The translations under genes and the position numbers were made by a program. The notes under the pieces are model-generated. The model was given only the letters and a program-made list of their open reading frames with translations, made no database searches and had not been told where the DNA came from. From positions 1 to 6,350 of the forward strand of contig CAJXVY010000024.1 of assembly GCA_913062665.1 (NCBI GenBank): a DNA stretch of 6,350 nt, written 5' to 3'. This DNA comes from an uncultured Micrococcales bacterium. Lineage in GTDB: Bacteria; Actinomycetota; Actinomycetes; Actinomycetales; Microbacteriaceae. How positions within the stretch are numbered: position 1 is the first letter of the stretch; each line of letters starts with the position of its first letter. Shown here piece after piece: positions 1-6,167 of this stretch.

Positions 1-557
1 GAAACATCTTCAGATAGGAATTTCTCGAGTTCCTTAGGTTCAATCATTTCCATTTCGCTGTCAAACTCAACAGCACCAGGCCCACCGGACCCATCAGTGT
101 CTAGGGTTATGAGTTTTAGATCAAACTGCTTGGCAATACCCTGCATTATGTATCGGTCAGTTGGAAAGTTTGAGCTATCAACGATGATTGTTTTGCGTTT
201 CGGATTCTTTCTGACAACTGCAACGCAGAGTTGGTAGAAGTTCACACTGGTTGTGTCGCAAACCAAAGTCTGCCCAGCTTCGACCCCAAGAATTGATCGA
301 CCCAGCAGATCTCCTGCGGTTTGGGCGTTGTCAATCCAATCGGCCCAACCGTCAACAAGCTTCGCACCCCACTCCTCTGTCAGAAAAGACTTCATCTTCG
401 AGATAGTTTCTTTGGGGGGTCTACCGAGTGAGTTTCCATCCAGATAACAGAGTTCTTCATCTGGTCGGTAGAACATCTCTGGATATTCTTTGAGTGGATC
501 TTCTCGGTCTAGTTTTTGAACAAGTTCGAGAGTTACGGGTGAATCGAAAAACTTCAT
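1..557 (-). CDS. kynU: Kynureninase, N-terminal part (cut by the left window edge)
   Basis: This is a PLP-dependent hydrolase that splits L-kynurenine into anthranilate and alanine, a step of tryptophan breakdown; many members also accept 3-hydroxykynurenine. I translated 185 codons from the ATG at 557 to the window edge, with no stop. Family signatures are clear: YLDGNSLGRPP at residues 38-48, the EEWG...GWADW stretch at 61-74, DTTSVN at 101-106 (expected to hold the PLP phosphate) and NFPTDRYIMQG at 130-140 (around the PLP ring). The family is usually about 400-420 residues, so the PLP lysine and the C-terminal half lie outside the window. The start is the first possible one: the in-frame codon six places upstream is the TAG stop of the ABC gene. 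No Shine-Dalgarno sequence is visible in the 15-base gap, so translation may depend on ribosomes leaving the ABC gene. The identification is strong; whether the gene is intact cannot be judged here. Confidence 0.9.
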   Translation of the reverse strand, partial: MKFFDSPVTLELVQKLDREDPLKEYPEMFYRPDEELCYLDGNSLGRPPKETISKMKSFLTEEWGAKLVDGWADWIDNAQTAGDLLGRSILGVEAGQTLVCDTTSVNFYQLCVAVVRKNPKRKTIIVDSSNFPTDRYIMQGIAKQFDLKLITLDTDGSGGPGAVEFDSEMEMIEPKELEKFLSEDV

Positions 558-569
558 CTGTTCAGGATA

Positions 570-598
570 TTGCTAAACAAGCAATTGGTGTTTAGCAA
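570..598 (-). other. 10 bp perfect inverted repeat over the ABC gene stop codon
   Basis: Bases 570-579 (ttgctaaaca) and 589-598 (tgtttagcaa) are perfect reverse complements separated by 9 bases. In the minus-strand transcript this gives a 10 bp, A/U-rich hairpin that contains the last codons and the UAG stop of the ABC transporter gene and ends 12 bases before the kynU ATG. No run of U follows, so it is not a classical intrinsic terminator. It could affect coupling between the two genes, protect an RNA end, or be a coincidence of the coding sequence. The repeat is seen directly; any role is inference. Confidence 0.45.
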
Positions 599-2339
599 GG
601 TCTTGATAAAGCGGTGTTGATTCTAATAATTCAGCGTGGGTGCCTTGACCGATAATTTCCCCATTTTGATAAACGATTATCAAATCGCTATCCACGACGG
701 TTGATAGTCGGTGAGCTATGACCAGCATTGTTCGGTTTTCCCCGACAACCTCGATTGCCTCGCGCATCCTCTGCTCATTCAAACCATCCAGACTTGAGGT
801 TGATTCGTCTAGTAAAAGTATCGGTGGGGTTGAGAGCAGTGCGCGGGCTATAGCGAGACGTTGTTTTTCGCCTCCCGAGAGCATGATTCCGTCTTCGCCT
901 ACTTGAGCGTCTAGTCCTCTTGAGTCTCTATTGAGGACATCTGAGAGGTTCACTCGATCCAGAACCTTGACCAATTCCTCATCAGTTGCAAACTCTTTCC
1001 CCAGCAATAGATTGTCTCTGAGAGAGCCTGCCAAAACCGGGGCGTCCTGTTCGACGTAACCAATTTCCTCTCTCAAGGTGGCCCTTGAAAATGCCGAGAC
1101 TTGCTGGCCATCCATCAATATTTGGCCCTCTGTTGGCTCATAGAATCTTTCAATCAGGGCAAAAGTTGTCGACTTACCAGCTCCTGAAGGTCCGACTAGG
1201 GCAACCCTCTGACCCCGTTTGATTTTGAAGCTAATGTTTTTCAGAACTGGCTTTGATTCATCTCCAGGGTATTGAAACCCAACATTTTCAAATTCAATTG
1301 CAATGTCGCTCTTGGGGGAGCGCTGGATGACCTCTCCACTCTCCTCGTTCGGAAGCGCCATAATCTCTTGAATTCTTGCCAATGCCCCCAGGGCACTCAT
1401 TACGGAGCTGTAGGCACCAAATGCCTGCAACAGCGGACCTACTAGGAAAAACAGCAGAATCACAAAGGTGACCAGACTCGCAATGTCGGTCTCTCCAGAG
1501 GCAACCCGCAGCCCGCCAACGCCAATAACAACTATGAAGGCAATGTTCAGAGATAGCTGGGCGATTGGGGCCACAACTGCACTCAGCGAGGCAATCTTGA
1601 CTCCCTGATCGTAGGCCGCCGTTGCTTCTTTGTAGATGGCTTCGCCTTCACGTTTTTCTGCTCTTGCTGCTCTAATAGTCCTGATAGCGCTCAGGGCTCT
1701 CTCCACGCTGGAGCTCATTTCTCCTACTCGCTGCTGAGCCTGAGTCGTTGCATATCTAATCCGACGTCCGGCGATAGAGATTCCAATTATTGAAAATGCG
1801 AGGACAGCCAAAGTGGCAATCAGTAGTGGAGCATCAATGATTGCCATTGCTATCAGGGCACCGAGAAATAAAAACGCTCCGCCGACAGCTTCGACCAAAC
1901 CTTGGGTCAAAACAGCTCTAAGCAAAGTTGAATCACTGCCAGCCCGCGAGACCATATCCCCAATTCGTCGCTGGTCGTATTCATAAATTGGAAGTCTTAG
2001 AAGTTTTGCAATCAACTGTTTCCTGGTGTTGAGAACAACAGCCTCACCGGTTCGAGCGAGTAAAAAATACTGAAAACCCGAAAAACCGGCGGAAAGAAAT
2101 ATCAATAAAACCAGAATTGCCGCCAGCTGAAAGATTTCTCGCTGCTGTTCAACCGCACTGATTACCTGACCAACCATTACTGGTTGAGCGAGAGAGAGAC
2201 CAGCCCCGATGATGCTTAGCACCATTGCGATGATCACCGGTGTTTTCTCAGCGGTGATGTAAGGGACTAGCTCTCTAAGACTTGCCCTTGGACCTTTGTA
2301 TTCTCGAGACCGTGGATTGTTCTCGTTTGGATTGCTCAC
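573..2339 (-). CDS. ABC exporter half-transporter (fused membrane and ATPase domains)
   Basis: This 588-residue protein has the layout of type IV ABC exporters of the MsbA/LmrA/MDR kind, which work in the inner membrane as homo- or heterodimers. The N-terminal membrane domain covers about residues 25-320, with hydrophobic segments near 34-55, 70-92, 150-190 (two), 255-280 and 285-307. The ATPase domain covers about 345-588 and is complete: A-loop Tyr357, Walker A GPSGAGKST at 383-391, Q-loop Gln431, signature LSGGE at 487-491, Walker B ILLLDE at 507-512, D-loop SSLD at 515-518 and switch His543. No key residue is missing, so it should hydrolyse ATP. The start is GTG at 2339; an in-frame TAG lies 12 bases upstream, so no earlier start is possible, and the ribosome binding site is weak. 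It lies 55 bases after the small membrane gene and 15 before kynU. The substrate cannot be read from sequence: lipids, drugs, peptides or metabolites are all possible. No second half-transporter gene is adjacent, so a homodimer is the simplest guess. Confidence 0.93.
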   Translation of the reverse strand: MSNPNENNPRSREYKGPRASLRELVPYITAEKTPVIIAMVLSIIGAGLSLAQPVMVGQVISAVEQQREIFQLAAILVLLIFLSAGFSGFQYFLLARTGEAVVLNTRKQLIAKLLRLPIYEYDQRRIGDMVSRAGSDSTLLRAVLTQGLVEAVGGAFLFLGALIAMAIIDAPLLIATLAVLAFSIIGISIAGRRIRYATTQAQQRVGEMSSSVERALSAIRTIRAARAEKREGEAIYKEATAAYDQGVKIASLSAVVAPIAQLSLNIAFIVVIGVGGLRVASGETDIASLVTFVILLFFLVGPLLQAFGAYSSVMSALGALARIQEIMALPNEESGEVIQRSPKSDIAIEFENVGFQYPGDESKPVLKNISFKIKRGQRVALVGPSGAGKSTTFALIERFYEPTEGQILMDGQQVSAFSRATLREEIGYVEQDAPVLAGSLRDNLLLGKEFATDEELVKVLDRVNLSDVLNRDSRGLDAQVGEDGIMLSGGEKQRLAIARALLSTPPILLLDESTSSLDGLNEQRMREAIEVVGENRTMLVIAHRLSTVVDSDLIIVYQNGEIIGQGTHAELLESTPLYQDLAKHQLLV

Positions 2340-2394
2340 TCTCTGAGCCTAAGCCAAATAGAGCACTTGAAGTTTCAGTTTCTCTATGGGCGAG

Positions 2395-2769
2395 CTAGTA
2401 CAAAACCGCAAGCGCAATGTTGGCGATTGTCAATAAACCAATTGAACCAAAAACAGCTGGGTTCACGGTTGGTTTCTTGCGATAGATCAAAACCAGGGCA
2501 AGAATTGCAATAATCACAGCGGTCTTAGCTCCAATTAATGCGTGATTTACTTCAAAGCCGATTATCGAAGCCCTGTACTCAGCAACTCCGGTCAAGATCA
2601 ACCCAGTTATGAACATCGTCCAAGCCCCGTGGTTCATCGCTGGAACAATTCGAGCCTCTTTGGCCCTCATTGCCTTCATTTGGGTTAGGAATCCACCAAG
2701 TAAAGCACCGATTCCAATGAAGTGCAGGATTAGGGTGATATTTCTTACTACTTCAACAGTTAGTTCCAT
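2395..2769 (-). CDS. Small four-helix membrane protein of unknown function
   Basis: I do not recognise the family with confidence. The 124-residue product is almost entirely membrane-embedded, with predicted helices near residues 8-29, 46-64, 75-96 and 104-124 and no signal peptide cleavage site. Basic residues cluster in the first loop (K32, R35, K37, R40) and the third loop (R97, K98, K99), placing those loops in the cytoplasm and both termini outside. Polar residues sit in or next to the helices: His16 in helix 1, His47 at the start of helix 2, His76 and Lys82 in helix 3. The HFIGIGALLGG pattern of helix 1 loosely recalls CopD-like and related small heme- or metal-associated membrane proteins, but this is only a resemblance. 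The ATG at 2769 is well supported by a GGAGG site 4 bases upstream. The gene follows ribH by 30 bases with no terminator between, so it is probably cotranscribed with the rib genes. Confidence 0.8.
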   Translation of the reverse strand: MELTVEVVRNITLILHFIGIGALLGGFLTQMKAMRAKEARIVPAMNHGAWTMFITGLILTGVAEYRASIIGFEVNHALIGAKTAVIIAILALVLIYRKKPTVNPAVFGSIGLLTIANIALAVLY

Positions 2770-2773
2770 GTTT

Positions 2774-2778
2774 CCTCC
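2774..2778 (-). promoter_or_regulatory. Strong Shine-Dalgarno site of the four-helix membrane protein gene
   Basis: The minus strand reads GGAGG followed by AAAC and then the ATG at 2769. It is one of the two clearest ribosome binding sites in the window (the other precedes ribE) and it fixes the start of the small membrane gene. It also suggests that this gene is translated independently, unlike the overlapping rib genes before it. Confidence 0.75.
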
Positions 2779-2799
2779 AGTGCTTTCAAGCTTAGGAGA

Positions 2800-3252
2800 T
2801 TATTTGAAATCCAATGCCATTTTCAGAGCGGCATAGGTCGATTCGACGCCTTTGTTGTCACCGTCATCCTGAGCTCTTTCCAAGGCCTGTTGCTGGTTTT
2901 CGACAGTCAGAAGTCCAAACCCAATCGGAGTCTGGGAATCCAGCATGACTTTAACAAGCCCGTCACTCGCTGCATTGCAAACATAATCGAAATGTGGTGT
3001 GTCGCCTCTAATCACAACTCCGAGTGCAATTACTGCGTCGTTCTCGCCGACGAGTTTGCTGGCTGCCAGAGGCAGTTCAAAAGCCCCCGGAACGGCGTGA
3101 AATTCGAATTTTTCGCATCCGGTCTCGGCTAATGCTCGCTTTGCGCCCTCGATTAGACCGTCAATAATTTGTTTATGCCAACTTGAGTAAACAACTGCCA
3201 CCCTCAGGGCAGATGCATCAAGGTTGAAGCTAGGAGAACCCTCACCGCTCAT
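2800..3252 (-). CDS. ribH: 6,7-dimethyl-8-ribityllumazine synthase
   Basis: RibH condenses 5-amino-6-ribitylaminouracil with 3,4-dihydroxy-2-butanone 4-phosphate to give lumazine, the penultimate step of riboflavin synthesis; family members form pentamers or 60-subunit shells in the cytoplasm. The 150-residue length is typical. Visible family motifs are SSWH at 23-26 (Trp25 is placed to stack on the pyrimidine), PGAFELP at 55-61, GVVIRGDTPHFDYV at 78-91 with the presumed catalytic His87, and the C-terminal GLLTVENQQQALERA with Arg126 for phosphate binding. The ATG overlaps the ribBA stop as ATGA. No Shine-Dalgarno sequence is visible in the bases before it, so it is probably translated by ribosomes finishing ribBA. 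It is the last rib gene of the operon, and the TAA stop is followed by a 30-base gap to the membrane protein gene. Confidence 0.97.
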   Translation of the reverse strand: MSGEGSPSFNLDASALRVAVVYSSWHKQIIDGLIEGAKRALAETGCEKFEFHAVPGAFELPLAASKLVGENDAVIALGVVIRGDTPHFDYVCNAASDGLVKVMLDSQTPIGFGLLTVENQQQALERAQDDGDNKGVESTYAALKMALDFK

Positions 3253-4481
3253 TTATCTGTTTCGGGAATCATGTGACCCATGCGATCGCGCTTGGTGTCA
3301 AGATACCCTTTATTTTCCTCACTTATCCCAACGAGAAGCGGCGAAATCTCGGTGACCGAGATTCCTGCATCCTCCAAGAATTTCTCTTTCTCGGGGTTGT
3401 TGGTCAAAAGCCGAACGCTTTCAACTCCGAGGTCTCTCAACATCTCTACCGCTGCTCCGTATTCACGAGCCTCACTGGGGAAACCAAGGGCCAGATTGGC
3501 ATCGACTGTGTCCATGCCTTGCTCTTGCAGAGCGTAGGCCTTCAATTTATTCAAAAGACCAATTCCACGTCCCTCTTGACCACGGAGATAAAGAACGATT
3601 CCACCCTCTGGATCCTGCTGAATCTTTTCTAAAGCTGCATCCAGTTGCGGTCCGCATTCGCACTTCAGCGAACCAAATGCCTCTCCGGTGATGCACTCCG
3701 AGTGAAGTCTTACTAAGACATCCTTTTTTCCAGGATTTCCTGCAATTAGTGCAACATGTTCTGCTGTTGTCCGGGCGTCGTAGTAGCCACGAACTTTGAA
3801 TTCTCCCCACTTCATCGGAATTAGGGTTTCGGCCTCCAAACGGATTCGATTTGATGTCGCAATCTCTCCGTTTGCTCTCTGGCGCATGTAGTCGCTGAGC
3901 TCATGAATATTCGTCATACTTAGGTCAAACCGCTCCGCTATCGAAAAAAGTTCCGGAACCCGCATCATGGTTCCATCATCATTGACCATTTCTGCCATTA
4001 GCCCGACCTGTTGAAGTCCGGCAAGTCGCAAAAGATCGATTGCAGCCTCGGTGTGGCCGGGCCTTTCCGACACTCCTCCAGGCTTTGCTCGGAGTGGGAG
4101 CACGTGTCCCGGACGGATAAGAGATGAAGGTGTTGAATCAGGGTTTGCTAAAACGTTTGCGGTGTGGGCGCGCTCAGCAGCTGAGATGCCGGTTGATGCT
4201 CGATCTGATGCATCAACGCTGACGGTGTAGTTCGTCTGGTGTGGATCCTCGTTGTTTTGCCACATCACTGGAAGGTCTAACTGATTTGCTCGGTTTTCCG
4301 TCATAGGTGCGCAGAGGTACCCGCTGGTGTAACGGACCATCCAAGCCACCCACTCGGGAGTTGCAAGTTCGGCCGCAATAATTGCGTCCCCCTCGTTTTC
4401 ACGAGACTCATCGTCAGTTACCAGCACTGGCTTACCCGCTCGGAGGTCCTCCAGCACTTTTTCAATTGGGCTAAAAATCAT
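3249..4481 (-). CDS. ribBA: Bifunctional 3,4-dihydroxy-2-butanone 4-phosphate synthase / GTP cyclohydrolase II
   Basis: This fused enzyme feeds both branches of riboflavin synthesis. Residues 1 to about 200 are the RibB domain, which turns ribulose 5-phosphate into dihydroxybutanone phosphate and formate. It has the acidic metal and substrate loop DDESRENEGD at 23-32, TGISAAERAHT at 97-107, RPGH at 123-126 and RPGHTEAAIDL at 140-150. Residues from about 207 to 410 are the RibA domain, which opens GTP to the diaminopyrimidine. It has the zinc ligands Cys263, Cys274 and Cys276 (SECITG and KCECG), RGQEGRGIG at 300-308 and the LLTNNPEK segment at 358-365. Both halves look complete and catalytically intact, and 410 residues is a normal length for the fusion. 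The ATG at 4481 overlaps the ribE stop as ATGA; a GGAAG 10 bases upstream is a modest ribosome binding site. The end overlaps the ribH start by 4 bases. Confidence 0.97.
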   Translation of the reverse strand: MIFSPIEKVLEDLRAGKPVLVTDDESRENEGDAIIAAELATPEWVAWMVRYTSGYLCAPMTENRANQLDLPVMWQNNEDPHQTNYTVSVDASDRASTGISAAERAHTANVLANPDSTPSSLIRPGHVLPLRAKPGGVSERPGHTEAAIDLLRLAGLQQVGLMAEMVNDDGTMMRVPELFSIAERFDLSMTNIHELSDYMRQRANGEIATSNRIRLEAETLIPMKWGEFKVRGYYDARTTAEHVALIAGNPGKKDVLVRLHSECITGEAFGSLKCECGPQLDAALEKIQQDPEGGIVLYLRGQEGRGIGLLNKLKAYALQEQGMDTVDANLALGFPSEAREYGAAVEMLRDLGVESVRLLTNNPEKEKFLEDAGISVTEISPLLVGISEENKGYLDTKRDRMGHMIPETDK

Positions 4482-5074
4482 CCCTGTCTTACTTCCATTA
4501 GTCGTTCGATGTGTTTGGCCATCACATCAACTTCGACATTGATAAGGTCTCCCGGTTTTTTGTAGCCAAGGGTTGTAACTTCAAGGGTTTCAGGAATCAG
4601 GCTCAGCCCGATGACATTTCCATCAATCTCATTCACTGTCAGCGAGATACCGTCGAAAGTAATTGATCCCTTCATGACCACGTATTTCATCAAATGTTGC
4701 GGGACGCTGATTCGAACCCAGTCCCAGTTGTCGCTTTTTTCTCTGGAGACAAACTCGCCAACACCATCTACATGACCCTGAACAACGTGACCGCCGAATC
4801 TGGTTGCGGCTGTCATAGCCCTTTCGAGGTTCACCTTTTGACCGACCTCAACTCTTTGCAATCCGCTAAGTCTGATCGTTTCATGCATCACATCGGCCGT
4901 GAAGGACTTGTCATCGATTTCAATCGCTGTGAGACAGGTTCCGGAAACCGATATTGACTCGCCTCGCTTTAGATCTTCAAGCACTTTTTTGCCAGAGATA
5001 GTTAGCCTTACAGCATCCGGCTGACTCTCGATTGCGGTTATCTCACCAAGTTCTTCGATGATTCCTGTGAACAT
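4478..5074 (-). CDS. ribE: Riboflavin synthase, alpha chain
   Basis: RibE (ribC in some species) dismutates two lumazine molecules to riboflavin and the pyrimidine that RibH reuses. The 198-residue product has the two internally similar barrel domains of the family: residues 1-97, opening with MFTGIIEELG and containing GTCLTAIEI near 45-53, and 98-198, with GHVDGVGEF near 100-108 and FDGISLTVNEI at 140-150. The active enzyme is expected to be a cytoplasmic trimer. I chose the ATG at 5074 over the GTG one codon upstream at 5077. The ATG gives the usual family start MFTG, overlaps the ribD stop as TGATG, and sits 6 bases from an AGGAG site, whereas the GTG would be only 3 bases away. The stop overlaps the ribBA start. 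A small difference from many homologues is VSG rather than VNG at 43-45; I attach no functional meaning to it. Confidence 0.96.
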   Translation of the reverse strand: MFTGIIEELGEITAIESQPDAVRLTISGKKVLEDLKRGESISVSGTCLTAIEIDDKSFTADVMHETIRLSGLQRVEVGQKVNLERAMTAATRFGGHVVQGHVDGVGEFVSREKSDNWDWVRISVPQHLMKYVVMKGSITFDGISLTVNEIDGNVIGLSLIPETLEVTTLGYKKPGDLINVEVDVMAKHIERLMEVRQG

Positions 5075-6111
5075 CACTTACTCCTACTCGCTCTGATGAA
5101 AACATCTTTTCCAAGTGTTTTCAGTTCCTTGATCTCCAGGTCTATTGCCTCAGAAATATTTTTGATTCCTAGGTCTTTCAGCGCCGTTTTGTCCCCACCT
5201 AGGAGCATCGGAGCCAAATAAACCAGGAATTCGTCCGCTAAACCCTGTTTCACAAACTTGCTGGCTACGTTGGGGCCACCCTCAACTAACACGTGTCTGA
5301 TGCCCCTGTCCCACAGCTCAGTCATCGCCTCTTGCAGCGACTGTGTAGTTATGACCAATGTTTCTGCTCGATCGTTGAATACCCGCATTTTTTTATCCAG
5401 TTCCCGCTCGCCAACGACGACTCGAAGCGGCTGATGTTCGAAGTAACTTCCGTCTGGTCTTCTGGCTGTAAGTTCCGGGTCGTCAATGATTGCGGTTCCG
5501 GTTCCCACCAGTATCGCGTCAACCTCACTTCTTCTTCGGTGCGAATCAGCCCTGCTCTCGGGTCCTGATATCCATTGACTTGAGCCGTCTCGGGCAGCAC
5601 CTCTTCCATCAAGGGTGGAGGCGTATTTTATGGTCACAAACGGTCGTTGCTTTTTCGTTGAGACTATCCAATGTCGAGCTTGGTCATCAGCCTCCGATTT
5701 CAAAAGCCCCTTGATTATCTCCACACCCTGCTTTTTTAGAAACTTGCCTCCACCGGAGGATTTCTCACCAGGATCATTCGAAGCATAGACAACTCTGGAA
5801 ATTCCAGCATCAAGCAGCGCCTGACTGCAGGGTCCAGTTTTGCCAGTGTGGTTACAGGGTTCTAGGGTTACCACCGCGGTATAGCCTGGGGGAAATTGAT
5901 TCTGGAAGCCAAACTTTTCGCGAGTGCTTTCGATTGCGATAATTTCGGCGTGAGGAGTCCCGCTTCCCATATGCCAACCCTCGGCAACCATCTCACCGTC
6001 AGGATTGAGAATCACTGCTCCGACCTGCGGGTTGACTCCGTGGGCGGGTCCGTTTAGCGCCAGATTAAGTGCGTGTCGCATAGCAGATTCAAACGCGTGA
6101 TTGGAAACCAT
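5074..6111 (-). CDS. ribD: Bifunctional diaminohydroxyphosphoribosylaminopyrimidine deaminase / 5-amino-6-(5-phosphoribosylamino)uracil reductase
   Basis: RibD performs the second and third steps of the pyrimidine branch: zinc-dependent deamination, then NADPH-dependent reduction of the ribosyl side chain. The N-terminal deaminase (about 1-150) has the cytidine-deaminase-type zinc site: His54-Ala-Glu56, with Glu56 as proton shuttle, and the pair Cys86 and Cys95 in LEPCNHTGKTGPC. The C-terminal reductase (about 157-345) starts at PFVTIKYASTLDGR and contains SSQWISGPESR, EVDAILVGTGT near 196-206, DDPELTAR and the VEGGP loop at 276-280. At 345 residues both domains are full length. The ATG at 6111 is preceded by GAAAGGG with 7 bases between. 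It is the first gene after the FMN riboswitch, and its ribosome binding site lies inside a predicted sequestering hairpin. The stop forms TGATG with the ribE start. Confidence 0.96.
   Translation of the reverse strand: MVSNHAFESAMRHALNLALNGPAHGVNPQVGAVILNPDGEMVAEGWHMGSGTPHAEIIAIESTREKFGFQNQFPPGYTAVVTLEPCNHTGKTGPCSQALLDAGISRVVYASNDPGEKSSGGGKFLKKQGVEIIKGLLKSEADDQARHWIVSTKKQRPFVTIKYASTLDGRGAARDGSSQWISGPESRADSHRRRSEVDAILVGTGTAIIDDPELTARRPDGSYFEHQPLRVVVGERELDKKMRVFNDRAETLVITTQSLQEAMTELWDRGIRHVLVEGGPNVASKFVKQGLADEFLVYLAPMLLGGDKTALKDLGIKNISEAIDLEIKELKTLGKDVFIRASRSK
5081..5085 (-). promoter_or_regulatory. Shine-Dalgarno site that decides the ribE start
   Basis: The minus strand reads AGGAG, then TAAGTG, then ATG at 5074. 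Spacing is 6 bases to this ATG but only 3 to the preceding GTG at 5077, so the site favours the ATG. It lies inside the last codons of ribD, so ribE translation can be both coupled and independently initiated. Confidence 0.65.
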
Positions 6112-6112
6112 G

Positions 6113-6145
6113 CTCGCACCCTTTCAAGATTAACAACGGGGCGAG
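6113..6145 (-). promoter_or_regulatory. ribD: Hairpin predicted to sequester the ribD ribosome binding site (riboswitch expression platform)
   Basis: In the minus-strand RNA, CUCGCCCC (6145-6138) can pair with GGG-U-GCGAG (6121-6113). This gives 8 base pairs, seven of them G-C, with one bulged U at 6118 and a 16-base loop. The GGG of the GAAAGGG ribosome binding site is in the stem, and the stem ends one base before the AUG at 6111. A stable fold here would block ribosome loading. Together with the aptamer just upstream, this points to translational control, as known for many actinobacterial FMN riboswitches. The base pairing is read from sequence; which ligand state favours it is inferred. 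Confidence 0.65.
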
Positions 6146-6165
6146 AAGCCAGAGCAGGCTGGCTT
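6146..6165 (-). other. Linker hairpin between the FMN aptamer and the sequestering stem
   Basis: The segments aagccag (6146-6152) and ctggctt (6159-6165) form a perfect 7 bp stem with a 6-base loop, directly after the closing helix of the aptamer. In the transcript it is followed by CUCGCCCC, not a run of U, so it does not look like an intrinsic terminator. It may stack between the aptamer and the sequestering stem, or serve as a switching strand. Its role is unknown. Confidence 0.5.
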
Positions 6166-6167
6166 GC

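Noticed and set aside
253..447. Plus-strand open frame of 64 codons.
   Set aside because: It is a shadow of the kynureninase gene on the other strand, whose conserved motifs (LDGNSLG, DTTSVN) lie across the same bases.
2358..2387. Inverted repeat atagag / ctctat in the gap between the four-helix protein and the ABC gene, considered as a terminator.
   Set aside because: The stem is only 6 bp and A/U-rich, with an 18-base loop, and just three U follow it in the transcript. This is too weak to call a terminator.
2395..2769. Calling the small membrane protein a riboflavin transporter or a CopD copper protein.
   Set aside because: Length and helix count do not fit the riboflavin transporters I know (RibU, RibM), and the CopD resemblance rests on a short helix pattern only.
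3273..3810. Several plus- and minus-strand open frames of 85-119 codons inside ribBA.
   Set aside because: All overlap the conserved GTP cyclohydrolase II domain in other frames and show no family features of their own.
6146..6165. Linker hairpin considered as an intrinsic terminator controlled by the riboswitch.
   Set aside because: The sequence after the stem in the transcript is CUCGCCCCG with no U tract, and the next segment pairs instead with the ribD ribosome binding site.
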